NCBI GenBank assembly: GCA_051453625.1
Contig: JBOZIK010000001.1
Location: 7,430,988 to 7,494,987, forward strand
Reading direction: 5' to 3'
Length of the DNA stretch: 64,000 nt
Origin: Welwitschia mirabilis
Taxonomy: Eukaryota > Gnetophyta > Gnetopsida > Welwitschiales
Shown here: piece after piece, positions 37,602-50,609 of the stretch
Position numbering within the stretch: position 1 is the first letter of the stretch
Layout of the letters: each line of letters opens with the position of its first letter
Program-made: the position numbers and the translations under genes
The notes under the pieces: generated by a model
What the model saw: the letters and a program-made list of their open reading frames with translations, nothing else
Told to the model about the DNA's origin: nothing
Databases searched by the model: none

Positions 37602-39765
37602 ATTTAGCATTAATAGTAGTCCAATGGTTATGCTTGAGGAGAATACCTTTTAAAACATGATGATCATTATAATAATAGTATATACATAAACTAGATAAAT
37701 TAAAATAATATAATTTTTAAGTAAAATTATAATTCTTTGTACTACAAGATTGATTTTTATAAAATCTTAGGCTTTCTAAACATCATTAAATGCAATACTT
37801 TGCTCATGAAGAATAGATTCAATAAGGTAGTACATGCACATTTTATTTAGCTACTCATAAAGTTCCAATATGAGTAGAACAAGCATAAGACAGGTCATGC
37901 ACATTAAAATTATATTAGAATTTGTAAGCAATCAAAGTTATAGATTTCAATAAAATTGTACAAATACATGAAGCCTTATGAATCATATTTGTATTATCAA
38001 GTTTAATAGGGATAATATTATTAGTAAAATAAAATTCACAAAGTACTTTAATACTATTATCCCTTCTAATATACTTAATACACAAAGGTAGTAAACAATT
38101 ACTGGGAAAAAACAACAATTTAAAGAGAAACAAATTACAAATTGAAATTAGTAAAAACATCATGAAAGACATCATCAAGTAAAGAAAAACTATACAAATA
38201 TGACCCATTCTATCACCTTCAATAGAAGGCACTAATTATACCTTCATATCAATATCTATAGAAAGAGAGTTATGATTTTAAGAATTATAAAAATTATCAC
38301 TTTAACATAGATTAAAATCAACTCAAGTAGTTATATATTGTTATAATTATTTAAAATTATAACTTCACATTTCAAGAATAATAAACAACCTTTAGTTTAT
38401 TAGTTACTAGAAATCCATTTTTCACAATTATGTATTATTTGTCCATAGTTAAAATTTATTTAAAATATCATTTTAACTTAAGTATTAATATGATAGAGTA
38501 TTAGGAATCTCATTCTTAGTAAAGTACATTAATTAACTTGAGTTAAAGATAAATAAATTTTCTATTTTTCATATTTTATCTTTATTTGAAAATCTTTTNN
38601 NNNNNNNNNNNNNNNNNNNNNNNNNNNNNNNNNNNNNNNNNNNNNNNNNNNNNNNNNNNNNNNNNNNNNNNNNNNNNNNNNNNNNNNNNNNNNNNNNNAT
38701 TTAGCATTAATAGTAGCCCACTGGTTATGCTTGAGAAGAATACATCTTAAAACATGATGATCATTATAATTACAGTATATACATAAACTAAATAAATTAT
38801 AATAATATAATTTTCAAGTAAAATTATAATTCCTTACACTACAAGATTGACTTTTATAAAATCTTATGTTTTCTAAACATCATTAAATGTAATACTTTTC
38901 TCATGAAGAATATATTCAATAAGGCAGTGCATGAACATTTTATTTAGCTACTCATAAAGTTCCAATATGAGTAGAACTAGCATATTATATTAAAAGAGCT
39001 AAAAACTAAGTAGCACATTTGGCAATTTAACATAACATAAAATTTAAGCATAAGGCAGGTCATGCACATTAAAATTATATTAGCATTTGTAAGCAAGCAA
39101 AGTTATAGATTTCAATAAAATTGTATAGATACTTGAAGCCTTATGAATCATATCTATATTAGCAAGTTTAATAGGGATAATACTATTAGTAAAATAAAAT
39201 GCATAAAGTACTTTAATACTATTATCCCCAGTAATATACTTAATACACAAAGTTAGTGAAAGATGATTGGGGAAAAAACAACAATTTAAAGAGAAACAAA
39301 TTACAAATTGAAATTAGTAGAAACCTCATGAAAGACATTATCAAGTAAAGAAAAACTATACAAATATGACCCACTCTATCAACTTCAATAGAAGGCACTA
39401 ATTCTACCTTCATATCAATACCTGTAGAAAGAAAGTTATGATTTTAAGAATTATTAAAATTATCACTTTGACATAGATTAAAATTAACTCCAGTAGTTAG
39501 ATATCGTTATAGTTATTTAAAATTATAACTTCACATTTCAAGAATAATAAACAACCTTTAGTTTGTTGGTTACTAGACCCCCATTTTTCACAATTATGTA
39601 TTATTTGTACATAGTTAAAATTTATTTAAAATATCATTTTAACTTAAGTATTAATATGATAGATTATTAGGAATCTCATTCTTAGTAAAGTACATTAATT
39701 AACTTGAGTTAAAGATAAATAAATTTTGTATTTTTTATATTTTATCTTTATTAGAAAAGCCTTTA
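37602..39765. repeat. 100-N gap with ~1-kb duplicated flanks and an indel
   Basis: N runs 38599-38698. 37602-38598 matches 38699-39765. The right copy has about 70 extra bases (about 38982-39051) next to an 'agcat' present at both junctions. A hydrophobic minus-strand open stretch (37915-38232) lies here but shows no family motif. No element type could be assigned to the region through 39860. Confidence 0.85.
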
Positions 39766-41053
39766 TTTTTAATAAACATTTTAATGAAGATTACATCACT
39801 AGATTAGTTTAAATACTACTATTTCAAAATTTTAATAAATATTTTTAAATATTTTATAGATAATAATATAAATAAATAAGACAATTATTTTGGCATGTAG
39901 AGGAGAATACTTTTGAGTCAAAGGTTTCAAGATAGATAAATTAGATGTCTTTCAAGATAAAAATGGTAAGTGAAGAGACCAAAAAGAAATATTTATTAAG
40001 AATCTAAAGGAATATGATTTGAATAATTATACTCCCAAGAAAATTAGGATGAATATCAAACCTAAAGATGGGAGAAAGATGAGACTACATTCGAAGATCT
40101 TTCGACACTAATTTTATGCCAAACTTAGTACCAGAAACAAAGAAAAGACTAGTAAGATCTCTTAGGAAGAAACTAGAAGGTTATGCTGATTCTTGGAAAG
40201 TTAAAGTGTAAGATGATTACTATATTAAAAATATGATTGAGGCTTTTCTTCTTTAAGTCATGATTTCTATTACCACACCACTTGAATTCCTATTAATTTA
40301 ATATCTTTAGAAACTTTAAAAAGATAATAAATATTAATATGAATTTCATGCACACATGTAAAGAGAATAAAATAAAAACCCATTATTACATGTTAGTTTT
40401 TTCACTCATTCTACAAGCTAATTACCTAAAGATAGATTTGGTTTATTTAAGGTATTTTATTTTTCTCTAAAATAATATGCTTTACTCTAGTGTTATAGAT
40501 TTTAAAAACATGCATTTATATTAGGGAAGTATCTTAAAATAATCTTTCTAAATGGATTTTACATAATAAGTGATATTAAATATTTAAGTCATTAGCTTGT
40601 GAATATCAAGTAAAAAAGAGATCATAGATTTGATGAATGTATGAATACATATAATATCCCATTGGAAAAATGTCCAAATCATGAAATCAATATTTAAGAA
40701 CACAATGAACTAGATCTTTACTAAGATAGTTGATAATTCTAAGAACTCGAGGTTTGCTAAGAGGATTACAAAATGCTATTGTATAAATATGGAATATGTT
40801 ATGCAGAGGAAATATTAAAAATTAAAACATTAGAGAAATATGTAAAAATATTTTTAGTCTATATAAAATAAGTTAATGTTGAAAAAATAACAAACAAAAA
40901 AAGATCTAAGAAATCATATCTAAAGAAATAGAAGGGATGTGCATAGTTCAAATTACATCAGATTAATGAAAGAACTCATCAAGAAAGTAACCAGAAATTT
41001 CAAGGAAAAATTTTAAAAGTGGTTGTTATCCAATGTGGATGTGATAGTAAACA

Positions 41054-41095
41054 TGTGAACATTGTGGGAAAGATAATCATTATGATATAGAATGC
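41054..41095 (+). other. Intact CCHC zinc knuckle of Gag
   Basis: The codons read CEHCGKDNHYDIEC, an exact C-x2-C-x4-H-x4-C. In Gag this binds the element RNA. It is uninterrupted although the surrounding gag text is heavily damaged. Confidence 0.85.
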
Positions 41096-42368
41096 CTTTA
41101 CATGTAGGGATTTATACTATAACTGGATTTAATAGAATCAACTATAATGCTAATAATACCTAAAATGCTAAGGAAAAACATATTAATAATAAATAAAAAA
41201 TGGAAAGGTAAATAAGAACCACATTTCCATACATATGTTTATTTTAAAAGGAAATAATAATCTAATTATTAAAAAATTAAATTGACAAATATTGCAATAA
41301 ACAATCTAGTGGAAAATAAAAGAAAAAATAAGGTAATATTCCTTCACAACTAGTATCAAATCCTAAAGAAGCAAGTTGTAGTGTAATAGAAATAAAATCA
41401 ATAAGATCACTTGCTTCAAAATAAGAATCTTAAAATAAGAAGAAAACCATGTTAAATAAATAATTTATTAAGGGAACAAATCTAGAAAAGTATAGTATCC
41501 TTTACATTTTTAATAAGGTATTAGATGATTAAACATCCTATTAGGAAAAAGCATAAAAATCTAGAACATTTCATAAAACTCTAAAAGATATACAAGTATA
41601 TTTTCTATTATCAAAAATATTAAAAGATGTTCTTTTATATTATAAACAAGTGAAGGATTCGTGTAGTAAAAATAAGAATAAAAGCATAAATTAGATATCA
41701 ATAATAGAAAAGAAAATAGTAAGAGATGAGAACAAAGGATCAAATTTCATGAGAATTAACTCATGTGTTAGGACCAAAAATTAGAAACAAAAATATTATA
41801 ACCTAAAAGCTCATCATTTAGATATCAAAGTAATTAATTAAAAAATGAAAGCTTTAGTGGGTTTGGCTGCTAGTACAAATATTATCACTTTAAGCTTACA
41901 AAAATTTGGAAAGTTCAAAATTAACAAAATTCTAGGAAAAAAATCTACATGGTAGATGACTTTAGTAGTTACACTGAATAAAAACTTAAATAACACTACC
42001 ATTAAACTTTAAGATTTGAGGTATCTAGTTAATTTTATGATCTAAAGAACTTAACTAAATGCACATATATCCTTCTAGGAAGATCATGAATGGTTATGAC
42101 CAATGTTGTCATTTATTATAAAAAGGGAATTATTGAAATCATCCTTTAAGACATTAAGGAATAAATTATAATATTAAGCTAGTTGAGATATAAATGTTCT
42201 AATGCAATAGGAATGATAGTGAAAATTTCATCATTAGAGGAGAATTACATGGTGTTTTGAAAAAATGGAGTAAAGAAATATTTGATGAAGATCCTTTTTA
42301 ATGGTTTTTAAAAAATAACACTAATAAAGAAAAGAAAGAATAAATTAGAAAAAACCCTAAAGGGAGGG

Positions 42369-42369
<1 letters not shown>

Positions 42370-42440
<71 letters not shown>
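42370..42440. repeat. (TG)n microsatellite, ~35 units, ends in a gap
   Basis: A pure TG run ends at a 27-N gap (42441-42467), so its true length is unknown. It lies between the protease and RT parts of the gypsy fossil. Confidence 0.95.
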
Positions 42441-44262
42441 NNNNNNNNNNNNNNNNNNNNNNNNNNNTAAGTAGCTTTTAATAGACCACTAATTATTAAT
42501 AATAATCTAATAAATTTTTAAAATAAAAATATAAAGAAAATTTTAACCATATAATGGATGTTTTTACATGTATCCATGTAGACATTAAGTGAATTGATCC
42601 TAAAGACTATCAGCATAGAATGTATCTTCATGCTTTAATAAAATTAGTAACACCACTAGGAAGGAGGTGTAATTCTCACATGCAAGAACTTATCATTCAA
42701 GATATTAATAGAAGTTAATTTTATATTTTTTTCATTAGATTCTAAATGAATTATTCTAATTATTGTAATATCTAAGAAAGAAAACAAGTGAGGATCTTGC
42801 ATAAGTTTTAGGATATTAAGTACAAGTACCTATAAATATTATTTGTCTCTACCTTTTATTAATCAAGGCTTAGAAATAATTTTTATTTATCAGTTTTACA
42901 TCTTTGTAGATGAATATAATGGATAATCCAATTCCTGTAGCAATTGAAAACTTGCAAAAACTACATTCACATTTCAAAGGTTAGTAAATAGCATCTTCTA
43001 AGATATAATTAGCAAATTAATTAAAGATTTTATGACTAATTTATTACCATTTAAAAATAGTTTTAAATATGTACTAGATAAATCATAGAAAGTACTAAAA
43101 AATTGTTTAGGAAAATTATTGAAGTTGATTTAGTTTGAGAGTCCATTAATCATTATTGAAGGAATAGTTTATAGTAAATTCAGTTAACGAAATGAAACTA
43201 GATGGAATAAACATTACAGTGATTAAAGACATTTTACTTTCACTAAGATAACATAGCTCATTTCTTTCTTTGATTATGTGAGACATATAGAAAGTTTATT
43301 ACCAACTTTAGTAAGATAGTTACATCTTTAATTCACTTATTATAGAAATCTGTTGAGTATAAGTGGATAAATAAATGTTAATAATCTTTTAAATTTTGAA
43401 AGATAATATAATTTAAGCACCTATTATAAAGGATAAAATTGGAATAGACTAATTTTTATCAAGAAAATTGCTTCAAATTTTGGAATAATAGTTTTTATAA
43501 GGAAAAATGATGAATAAAGTAAGCCCTATGTTATAGTTTACATTAATAAAAGCCTAAATGCTAGTTTAAAAAAAATATAGTAACTAAGAAGAAAATAATA
43601 ATTATGACATCACTTTAGAAAAATTCAAACATTAAATTTTGGAATATGAAGTTAAAGTTCACACTAATCATAGTGCTATGAAACTTTTACTTAATAAGAA
43701 AAAGGATAACTCTAAAATCATAAGATGAGTTCTTCTAATGTAAGAATTTGATTTAAAGATAATAGACAAGAAAGGAATAACACATATAGTAGTTGATAAT
43801 CTATTTAGGCTAGAATTCCTAAATGAATAAGGATATTTAAGTATAAAGAAAACTTTTCTAGGTTATCATTTATGGAGTATTCAAAAAAATCTCTATTTTA
43901 TAAAGATAGATAATTTTGATAAGTAAAATCCAAAAAAGATATCATAAGGAGATATGTTGAGGAGAAGTAACAGAAAAACATTCTATAAGAAGCTCATGAA
44001 GAAGAAGGATAAGAATACTATGGAGGTAAAATGATAGTAGTGAAATTTTCTATTTTTTAAATTAGTATTATCCTTTATTCTTTAGAAATACATATCAATA
44101 TGCTAGACCATGTGATGAATCATGTAAAGATGATATCATCTGAAGAAATTAGTTCTTTACATAGTATGAAAATGAATTAGAGTAAGGAATTTATTAAAAA
44201 ATTAGANNNNNNNNNNNNNNNNNNNNNNNNNNNNNNNNNNNNNNNNNNNNNNNNNNNNNNNN

Positions 44263-45575
44263 AATTCTTTGAAGAGAAAATACAAGTGAACTAATATCTT
44301 ACACAAGGAACCTTTGACTTATTTTTCCAATAAAGAGCTCCTCTAAGATTCCAATTATAAAATCTTTTACTTTTTCATTCTTAAACTAACTTCTAAAGTA
44401 TACTTTTCATCTCACCACTTTCTTTTATTTATGCAACTTTCTTGATCCTCTAAAATTTGCCTCTTACATTTTTACTAGCAATGGAAAATGTATTACATTA
44501 TAACTCCCTTCTAAATGCATAGTAAATTCTTACTAAGTAAAGCATTTTGTAACTATCTCCTAAATGCACTATAACTTCATTCTAAATAAAGAATATTTAT
44601 TACACTACAACTCCCTTCATGGTAATTACACCTAGTTTTTTTCATTCTAAATAATATAAACTCATTTTAATTTTATTTTATTATGATGCTCTTACATCAT
44701 TCTTTTAGTAGCATGTCTTCATGATAACTATTGGTTTTTCATAATATTTCACAATCCATCATAAGAAGTTTGATTGATGATTTCTTCTTTGGTTGTAATT
44801 GAGTGAAGTAAGCTACCTCCAATGGACTCTCATAGATCATCATAAAATCTTTAATGGATGAATCTCCTTTGATTTCATATTCTATAAGCTTACATGAAAT
44901 TTACTCATAAGCTATCTCGTATGCCTTCTTTCATTTATATTCATCCTCTTTGCTTTTGTGATTTGTTTTCTTCTTATGTTAATGCTTATTGTATGCTTCT
45001 TTAAATGCCTATAACATTTTTTTAACACCTTGATATACTTGTCATTAATCTTGAAAAAACCTAATGCTNNNNNNNNNNNNNNNNNNNNNNNNNNNNNNNN
45101 NNNNNNNNNNNNNNNNNNNNNNNNNNNNNNNNNNNNNNNNNNNNNNNNNNNNNNNNNNNNNNNNNNNNCTTTAAATTCCTATAACGTTTTTTTAACACCT
45201 TGATACACTTGTTATTAATCTTAAAAAACCCTAATGCTCATAAAAGATCTAATACCATTGTGATGTAAAGTTCATAGGATTTAAAGAAATTAGTGATTTA
45301 CATAAGAAGAAAAAGAAGTAAAGGGAGAAAATTATAAAGAAATTATAAAAACTCTAAGAGAAATCTTTATTTCAGCATGCTAACAAATACAAGTTTATAG
45401 TGATGCTTAGTAGAATTTAAGAGAAAATACAAGTGAGCTAAAATCTTGTATAAGGAACCTTCTTTTTATGTTTCTAGAAAAGATCTGCTCTTAAGCTCTA
45501 AATACTTAAGATCTCTTAGTTCACCACTCTCAACACCAACTCTTAAAGTATACTATTCATCTTATCACTCACTTA
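44263..45575 (-). mobile_element. Small LTR element (TRIM-like)
   Basis: Two direct repeats of about 150 visible bases (from 44268 'gaagagaaaatacaagtgaact' and from 45415 'aagagaaaatacaagtgagct') each continue to a 'taaagtatact..tcatct' block. The text 'gatctaatacca' at 45247-45258 is a degraded reverse complement of the Met-type primer site, followed by the inferred 5' LTR start (about 45260). This suggests a minus-strand element with its 5' LTR at 45260-45575 and its 3' LTR partly lost in the gap 44207-44262. No coding motif was recognised internally. Boundaries are approximate and no target duplication was confirmed. Confidence 0.5.
44999..45238. repeat. 100-N gap with 70-bp duplicated flanks
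   Basis: N runs 45069-45168. 44999-45068 matches 45169-45238. Confidence 0.87.
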
Positions 45576-45586
45576 CCATAATGAGG

Positions 45587-46000
45587 ATGAAGCCACTTGG
45601 AAAATAGAAGACTTTTTAAGACAAAGTTATCCTTTTTTATTAGGTAATTTTATTGGTCATGGACATTCTTAAATCATGTTTAAAGGATTAAGGATTCTCC
45701 AGAGGGACTAGATGTAACAACTCATAGTTGCCCAGCCCTTTTTTTTCTTTAATATTTGTGTAATACTTAATGGTAACTTTATGCCAAGGTTTATTAGAGT
45801 AACCTTAGAAATCATGTAACATTGTAAGGTAATTTATTCCTTTTAAGGTTGGTTCAAGCATGTGAAAGAATATCTTATTATTAAATATTAAAAAGTTGAC
45901 AATATAATGCTCTTAAAAATTAAAATTTTAATTAGTGGAAGAGTGTCATTGTATCTTGTACATGTTGGAAAAGTGGCATATCTTATGTAAATCAAAGGAA
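45587..46000 (+). mobile_element. Gypsy integrase tail and start of a 3' LTR
   Basis: Text NEDEATWKIEDFLRQSYP at about 45583-45640 fits the chromodomain-like end of gypsy integrase (family pattern 'EATWE....L...YP'). About 70 bases on, at 45713, the sequence TGTAACAACTCATAG begins after a purine-rich AGAGGGACTAGA, the arrangement of a purine tract and LTR start. The LTR's far end was not found. Whether it belongs to the fossil at 39900-44206 is unclear, since the integrase core would be missing. Confidence 0.45.
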
Positions 46001-47723
46001 TGAAAGCTTGGTCTCAACTCTTTAAGTATTTACATTAAATAAATGAACTAAAACTTTACATCATTTTAGTTTTTTTGGGTAGAAAATGTTAGTAAAGATT
46101 GAAGCTACATTATTTTTGTTAATGCATATTTTTAAGTATTAATGCTTCTATTCTATGTTACTATGCATTGGTTCGAATAATAAAATGATAAGATTTGTAA
46201 TGCTTTTAATATACTATGGAAATTTCTCTTCCCTTCCAACCATACCTCACTTTAGCTATGCATAGTAAATTTCTATGTTTTTGGAGGGTTATACTACTAT
46301 TATTAAATAAGATTAATGATTTTAATTAGTAATTTGAATAAAACACATTACAAGGCCATTAATTCCCTAGTCTAAGTTGTTAATCCTAAGTTATGTTATG
46401 AGGTAGAGTTGTGATCATCTCTCAGGTATGCATCAAAGATATTTCTATACTTTAGCAATTTAACTATTATTAGCATAAGACATACATTAGTATAAGGTAT
46501 AATTCAAATGTTGTAAATTGGTAAAGCACTTGAAAGTATTAGGAAGATTAATACAACATAAGTAAAGAATGCAAAGTAATGAAATTTAAAGTGATCTAAA
46601 TGTAATTAACTTAACAAATTATACCAACCTGTTGTCATCCAAGTTCACACTTATACCCTATATCAATATTAAATCTAATATATTTCCTAGTTAATTAACA
46701 CCAACATAAGATATAAGGAAGAAAAAGTGAGATATAATTAAGAGAAAGAAATCACATAGCTCAACATTAAGAGTAGTTCTTCTTATAAGTAGATGGATCC
46801 CTTACCTTAAAATTCTTCAATGTCACAAGCAATTTCAATGCTTAGAAGATGGGGANNNNNNNNNNNNNNNNNNNNNNNNNNNNNNNNNNNNNNNNNNNNN
46901 NNNNNNNNNNNNNNNNNNNNNNNNNNNNNNNNNNNNNNNNNNNNNNNNNNNNNNNTTAAATTGATCTAAATATAATCAACTTAACCAATTATACCAACTT
47001 GTTGTCATCTAAGTTCACAGTTATACCCTATATCAATATTAAATGTAATCTATTTACTAGTTAATTAACACCAACATAAGATATAAGGAAGAAAAGGTGA
47101 GATATAATTAAGAGAAAGAAATCACATAGCTCAACATTAAAAGTAGCTCTTCTTATAATTAGATGGATCCCTTACCTCAAAAAATTCTTCAATGTTACAA
47201 GAAATTCCGATGCTTAGAAGATGGGGAAATGATATGTATTAGAGGTTTATATAGGTTTTGATGGTGGACTACTTTAGCTAAAGAACAAACGAAAATGCTT
47301 AAGCTAATATTGTAGCCTAAAATAACATTTGATTCCTTGTCATCCATTAGATTCTTCTTCTAGTGGTATGTACACTAAGTATTTATCCTCTAGTGATAGG
47401 TAAAAATCTAGTTATAGGTAGAATTTTATCATTTTCTAATTTAGTGCTTTAATCTATAATGCTTCTTCTTATAGATGGTAGGTGGAATCTAGTTGTTTTC
47501 TTAAATGCTCCATAATTACTTATTTATAATCCAAATTATTCTTAATTCCTTATCTTAAGTCCTTGACATGGAAAATGCTCAATTTAGATCATTAAGCCTA
47601 TTAAAATTCCTATAATCACACACAAAACCATCATTAAATATGGACAAGTTAGTTGTTTAACATAGTCACCCACTAAGCATTTGTTAGTCCCTAATAAAAT
47701 AAGCAGAAAGCCATTTCACTTAA
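46001..47723. other. AT-rich DNA, possibly LTR interior
   Basis: No coding motif recognised. Contains one contig overlap (46586-47227) and ends at a 10-N gap. Confidence 0.45.
46586..47227. repeat. 100-N gap with ~270-bp duplicated flanks
   Basis: N runs 46856-46955. 46586-46855 matches 46956-47227. Confidence 0.88.
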
Positions 47724-47733
47724 NNNNNNNNNN

Positions 47734-48564
47734 AAGATAACACTTCAAGATAATTTCATTATTAAGCATAAAGTGTATTTCATTTAAAATGATCATCACA
47801 AAAAGATATGCATTAAGTTTAAACATATGACTTTAGTTTATAAAACACATAACACCACATAAAAACTTATTTTTAAAAGATATAGTGAATGAATTATAAA
47901 TTAGCCTCCTCCTAGAGTAATCCATGTATTAGAAGATGTAGAAAAAAGCAAAATGAGAACAATGCTCTTTAGCATCTAAAAGATTGTATTAAGGGTAATA
48001 GATCATATAGAAGAAAATATACACAGGGTAAAAAGCCAAAAAGAAAACAAAAAAGAAAGTCAAAACAAAGTAAACTAGGGATGAGTTCAAAAATGAAATT
48101 GATGATAGTGAAGAAAGAAGGTGTTCAAGCATGGGTAAATAACCGAAGTGATGAAAAGAAATAAGTTAATAAGTAAGTGAAAGTATGAGTTTAAAATAAC
48201 TTAAAAATTACCATGAAAATACTAAGTCTAAATGGAGAAAAATGAATACATGAATAAGATTAACTAGCTATGATTTAAATGAGAACCTAACAAAACCCAC
48301 TGGTATATGTCATAAAACTACTTAAGAGTAGAAATTCCAAGCTTAATCTAAGCATCATAGAGAATCATAAGAAAAAAATAGTGATTAAAATAACATCTAT
48401 TGATTATCTTATAAAGCATTAATGTAATATTAGAATAATAATTTAATTTAATCATTTGTTATATTATGAAATAAGACCGTATCAATTCACCTTCCAATGA
48501 CCACTATGCTTTGAATTTTTATTATCTCAATGGGGTATTGAAAAACACCATTTATGATGATGAG
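47734..48564. other. AT-rich DNA, nothing recognised
   Basis: A-rich plus strand with no coding motif or repeat boundary I could support. Ends at a 300-N gap. Confidence 0.5.
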
Positions 48565-48864
48565 NNNNNNNNNNNNNNNNNNNNNNNNNNNNNNNNNNNN
48601 NNNNNNNNNNNNNNNNNNNNNNNNNNNNNNNNNNNNNNNNNNNNNNNNNNNNNNNNNNNNNNNNNNNNNNNNNNNNNNNNNNNNNNNNNNNNNNNNNNNN
48701 NNNNNNNNNNNNNNNNNNNNNNNNNNNNNNNNNNNNNNNNNNNNNNNNNNNNNNNNNNNNNNNNNNNNNNNNNNNNNNNNNNNNNNNNNNNNNNNNNNNN
48801 NNNNNNNNNNNNNNNNNNNNNNNNNNNNNNNNNNNNNNNNNNNNNNNNNNNNNNNNNNNNNNNN
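48565..48864. other. Estimated gap, 300 N
   Basis: Unknown sequence directly before a TG microsatellite; the repeat probably broke the assembly. Confidence 0.9.
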
Positions 48865-48865
<1 letters not shown>

Positions 48866-48914
<49 letters not shown>

Positions 48915-48938
48915 CGTGCGTGTGTGTGTGTGTGTGTG
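48866..48938. repeat. (TG)n microsatellite with CG interruptions
   Basis: TG run with three 'CG' steps near 48910-48920. The same locus appears again, shorter and pure, at 49194-49235. Confidence 0.95.
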
Positions 48939-49193
48939 ATGAGAAAGTACGTTACTACATTAATTGACTAGAGATTTCAATATTGAGTGATCATTGACAA
49001 GGTAAATTAATAAGTACATAGCTAAAGGTAAGAATTAGATCTAACATAATATGTGATTAAGTAAATAAAACATAGGAGATAACACTTATAGACNNNNNNN
49101 NNNNNNNNNNNNNNNNNNNNNNNNNNNNNNNNNNNNNNNNNNNNNNNNNNNNNNNNNNNNNNNNNNNNNNNNNNNNNNNNNNNNNNNNNNNNN

Positions 49194-49238
<45 letters not shown>

Positions 49239-49393
49239 ATGAGAAAGTAGATTACTACATTAATTGACTAGAGATTTTAATATTGAGTGATCATTGGTAA
49301 GGTAATTTAACAAGTACATAGTTAAAGGTAAGCATGAGATCTAACGTAATCTATGATAAAGTAAAAAAAACATAGGAGATGACACTCATAGAT
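48867..49393. repeat. 100-N gap with duplicated TG-bearing flanks
   Basis: N runs 49094-49193. 48867-49093 matches 49194-49393. The TG tract differs in length (about 72 against 42 bases) and in the CG interruptions between copies. Confidence 0.87.
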
Positions 49394-49399
49394 ATGGAA

Positions 49400-50600
49400 A
49401 TGTCTTTAATATTAGCTAAAATCAAATCTTTATCTCTATAGGCATCCAAAAGTAAAAGTACTTCTAGGAAAACTCAAATGAATTTTAGCATAAAATCAAG
49501 TAAGTAAGTGATCAAGTAGTAGAATAACTCAACTAAAGGATTTGATTAAGAAATAATTTAGAGGATGGAAAAAGGAAAACCTTCCTCTTAGTTAAGGGGA
49601 TCTTCCAATTTAATTGCTTTTATCATGTTTATAATAAAATAAGAATCATCAAGTGATTAATAGAGTTTTAACCATGACCCATCAACTTTTAGTTTTTTCT
49701 TAGTATTTAGGTTATAAATCTAAAGTAAGCCATTAGGATGCACTTCCTCTGTATAAGGACCTAACCAATTAGAAGTTAACTTATTGTGAATAATATGCAC
49801 TCAGGTGTTATACAATAATACTACTTAACTTGCTTTAAATAACTTTTGCAAAAGTTTCTTATGAGGGATATCCTTATCTTGATCTTTATGGATGTGATAT
49901 TTATGAATAGCATGGGTTTACTTCTCATTGAGGTATTGTAAATATGCTAGTAGTAATTGAAGATTCTCATCAAGATTAAGAAGATTAAGTTGATGTACCA
50001 TTTTATATGCATTATAGTACACATCAACTAAAAGAACACAAATATTTCATATAGAATTTCATATGGATAAAAACCAAGGAGAGAAATCAAGAGAATTATG
50101 TGAACATGTATGATAAGCTCAAATAACATTATTAAGTTTGAGAAACCATGACTTTTTTTTTCTTTGACAAAAGTTTTTTGAACATCTTTTTAATTTTTCT
50201 ATTAGAGTATTAGTTCATCCATTAGTTTGAGGATGGTAATCATTGGCCATTCTTTATTTTATTCCTATTGAAAGAAGAAGTTTCCTAAGGATATTGTTTA
50301 TGAAATAAATTTCTTAATCACTAATCAAAACCCTTGAAAAATCAAACTTGTGAAAGATATATGAATGAAGGAAATAACATATAGTTTTGGCATCATTAGA
50401 AGTAGTAGAAATAGCCTCAACCTATTTAATCACATAATTAATAGCCATAAGTGTAGGAAAACATTTTAAATCTTAGATATGTGTCCATTGCTTCTTTCCT
50501 ATTCTTTTACTACTTGTTATCCATATTAACTCTCCATATCATTAACCTTAACAAATGCAATACAATTTCCATAAATTAACTTCTTTTCAAAAATAAAATT
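49400..50600 (-). pseudogene. Ty3/gypsy integrase fossil
   Basis: Read right to left, text near 50450-50250 fits the integrase core: INYVIKxVEAIS, then NDAKTICYFL, then ISDxEIYF, then MANDYHP and QTNG. The first core Asp appears as Asn (NYV for DYV), the second Asp remains, and a later Glu is present. Near 50110-49700 the C-terminal part reads NICVLLVDVYYNA, LQYLNEK, HIHKDQDKD and VVLLYNT, then LTSNWLGPY. This closely parallels the integrase end at 63706-64000, so both belong to one family in opposite orientations. The strand joins the viral-type cDNA to the host genome in active elements; here stops and shifts abolish function. Confidence 0.75.
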
Positions 50601-50609
50601 GTACACATA

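Larger units (their letters stand above)
39900..44206 (+). pseudogene. Ty3/gypsy gag-pol fossil
   Basis: Domains appear in the correct order on plus: a gag region ending in a CCHC knuckle (41054-41095), protease (about 41840-42170), RT (about 42551-43260), RNase H (about 43440-43830) and the zinc-binding start of integrase (about 43950-44135). Protease reads GLAASTNIIT where the catalytic motif would be DLGAS, so the Asp is gone; a later YILLGRS fits the C-terminal protease motif. RT shows LPFINQGLE and DEYNG, and the catalytic FMDD is FMTN. RNase H ends with FDLKIIDKKGITHIVVDN. Integrase shows EAHEEEG and a CDESC in place of the second zinc pair. Frames are broken many times. Confidence 0.8.

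Noticed and set aside
37915-38232. 105-codon hydrophobic minus-strand frame, possible membrane protein
   Set aside because: Composition-driven; the duplicate contig copy at 39055-39400 has stops and shifts, and no family motif was seen.
48511-48967. Open frames of alternating Cys-Val
   Set aside because: They are translations of a TG microsatellite joined to an N run.
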